From: Dyella silvae
GTDB lineage: Bacteria > Pseudomonadota > Gammaproteobacteria > Xanthomonadales > Rhodanobacteraceae
Reading direction: 5' to 3'
NCBI RefSeq assembly: GCF_026421305.1
Contig: NZ_JAPJBQ010000009.1
Location: 108,258-172,257 of the forward strand
DNA length: 64,000 bases
The position numbers were made by a program, and so were the translations under genes. A model generated the notes under the pieces. That model was not told the DNA's origin, made no database searches, and saw only the letters and a list, made by a program, of their open reading frames with translations. Below, one piece after another: positions 63,923-64,000 of the stretch (positions within the stretch are counted from its first letter, which is position 1; the number at the start of each line of letters is the position of its first letter).

Positions 63923-64000
63923 TTCACAACAGCCGAATGGCTGGTCATCCAGTGCCTGAAAGCAAAGACACTGGATGACCAGCCATTCGGCTGTTGTGAA
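63923..64000. repeat. Perfect 32-bp inverted repeat at the window end
   Basis: The arm at 63923-63954 (TTCACAACAGCCGAATGG then CTGGTCATCCAGTG) is matched exactly by its inverse complement at 63969-64000, with a 14-base loop CCTGAAAGCAAAGA. The right arm ends at the window edge, so the repeat may be longer. Loop and adjoining GACACTGGAT resemble the core of the dispersed GTCATTCCCGC family. Confidence 0.92.

Overview
The window looks like a chromosomal segment of a high-GC gammaproteobacterium. Rhodanobacteraceae/Xanthomonadales (Dyella, Luteibacter or Rhodanobacter type) is my inference. The basis is the gene content (three-subunit membrane gluconate dehydrogenase, TonB receptors, full-length Lhr helicase, CCA-encoded tRNA) and dispersed palindromic repeats that I associate with that order. 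No 16S gene or other decisive marker is present.

1-14.4 kb is core-like. It holds the start of glucokinase, a gluconate 2-dehydrogenase operon (small Tat subunit, FAD subunit, triheme cytochrome c), a CDF cation transporter, a lysophospholipase-like hydrolase, a TonB-dependent receptor, a very large lhr helicase gene carrying several in-frame palindromic repeats, an NTF2-like protein and a CAU-anticodon tRNA. A gene-poor kilobase with hairpin repeats follows the tRNA and may mark an island edge.

15.4-31.6 kb is rich in regulators: five AraC proteins, an FNR-type iron-sulphur regulator, an orphan NarL-type response regulator and three small MbcA/ParS-like (DUF2384) proteins without toxins. 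They surround a cupin plus stand-alone pyruvate dehydrogenase E1 pair and an EmrCAB-type efflux operon.

31.7-41.1 kb is mostly minus strand. It carries small redox and detoxification enzymes (three short-chain dehydrogenases, an epoxide-hydrolase-like protein, a carboxymuconolactone-decarboxylase-like protein, a DUF2892 membrane protein) and a PagL-type lipid A deacylase. A hybrid propeller sensor kinase on the plus strand closes it.

41.1-51.4 kb is a defence and mobile-gene region: a Septu-like ATPase/HNH pair, a second HNH nuclease, a Dcm-type methyltransferase with Vsr and a divergent MvaI/BcnI-type restriction enzyme, an integron-cassette-like gene followed by an attC-like palindrome, and a HigA-like protein without HigB. 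Paired GGGGTCAGAG repeats are scattered through it.

51.6-64 kb holds a secreted hydrolase, an NmrA-like reductase divergent from a LysR gene, an alginate-lyase-like lipoprotein, a Crp-family regulator upstream of a glycine-rich (PE_PGRS-like) autotransporter with an extended signal peptide, a lipoprotein, a hydrolase/LysR divergent pair, and a perfect 32-bp inverted repeat at the window end.

No CRISPR array, prophage or transposase gene was seen. The best leads for something undescribed are the palindromic repeats read in three frames inside lhr, the defence/cassette region with its paired repeats, and the family of toxin-less DUF2384 proteins beside regulators.
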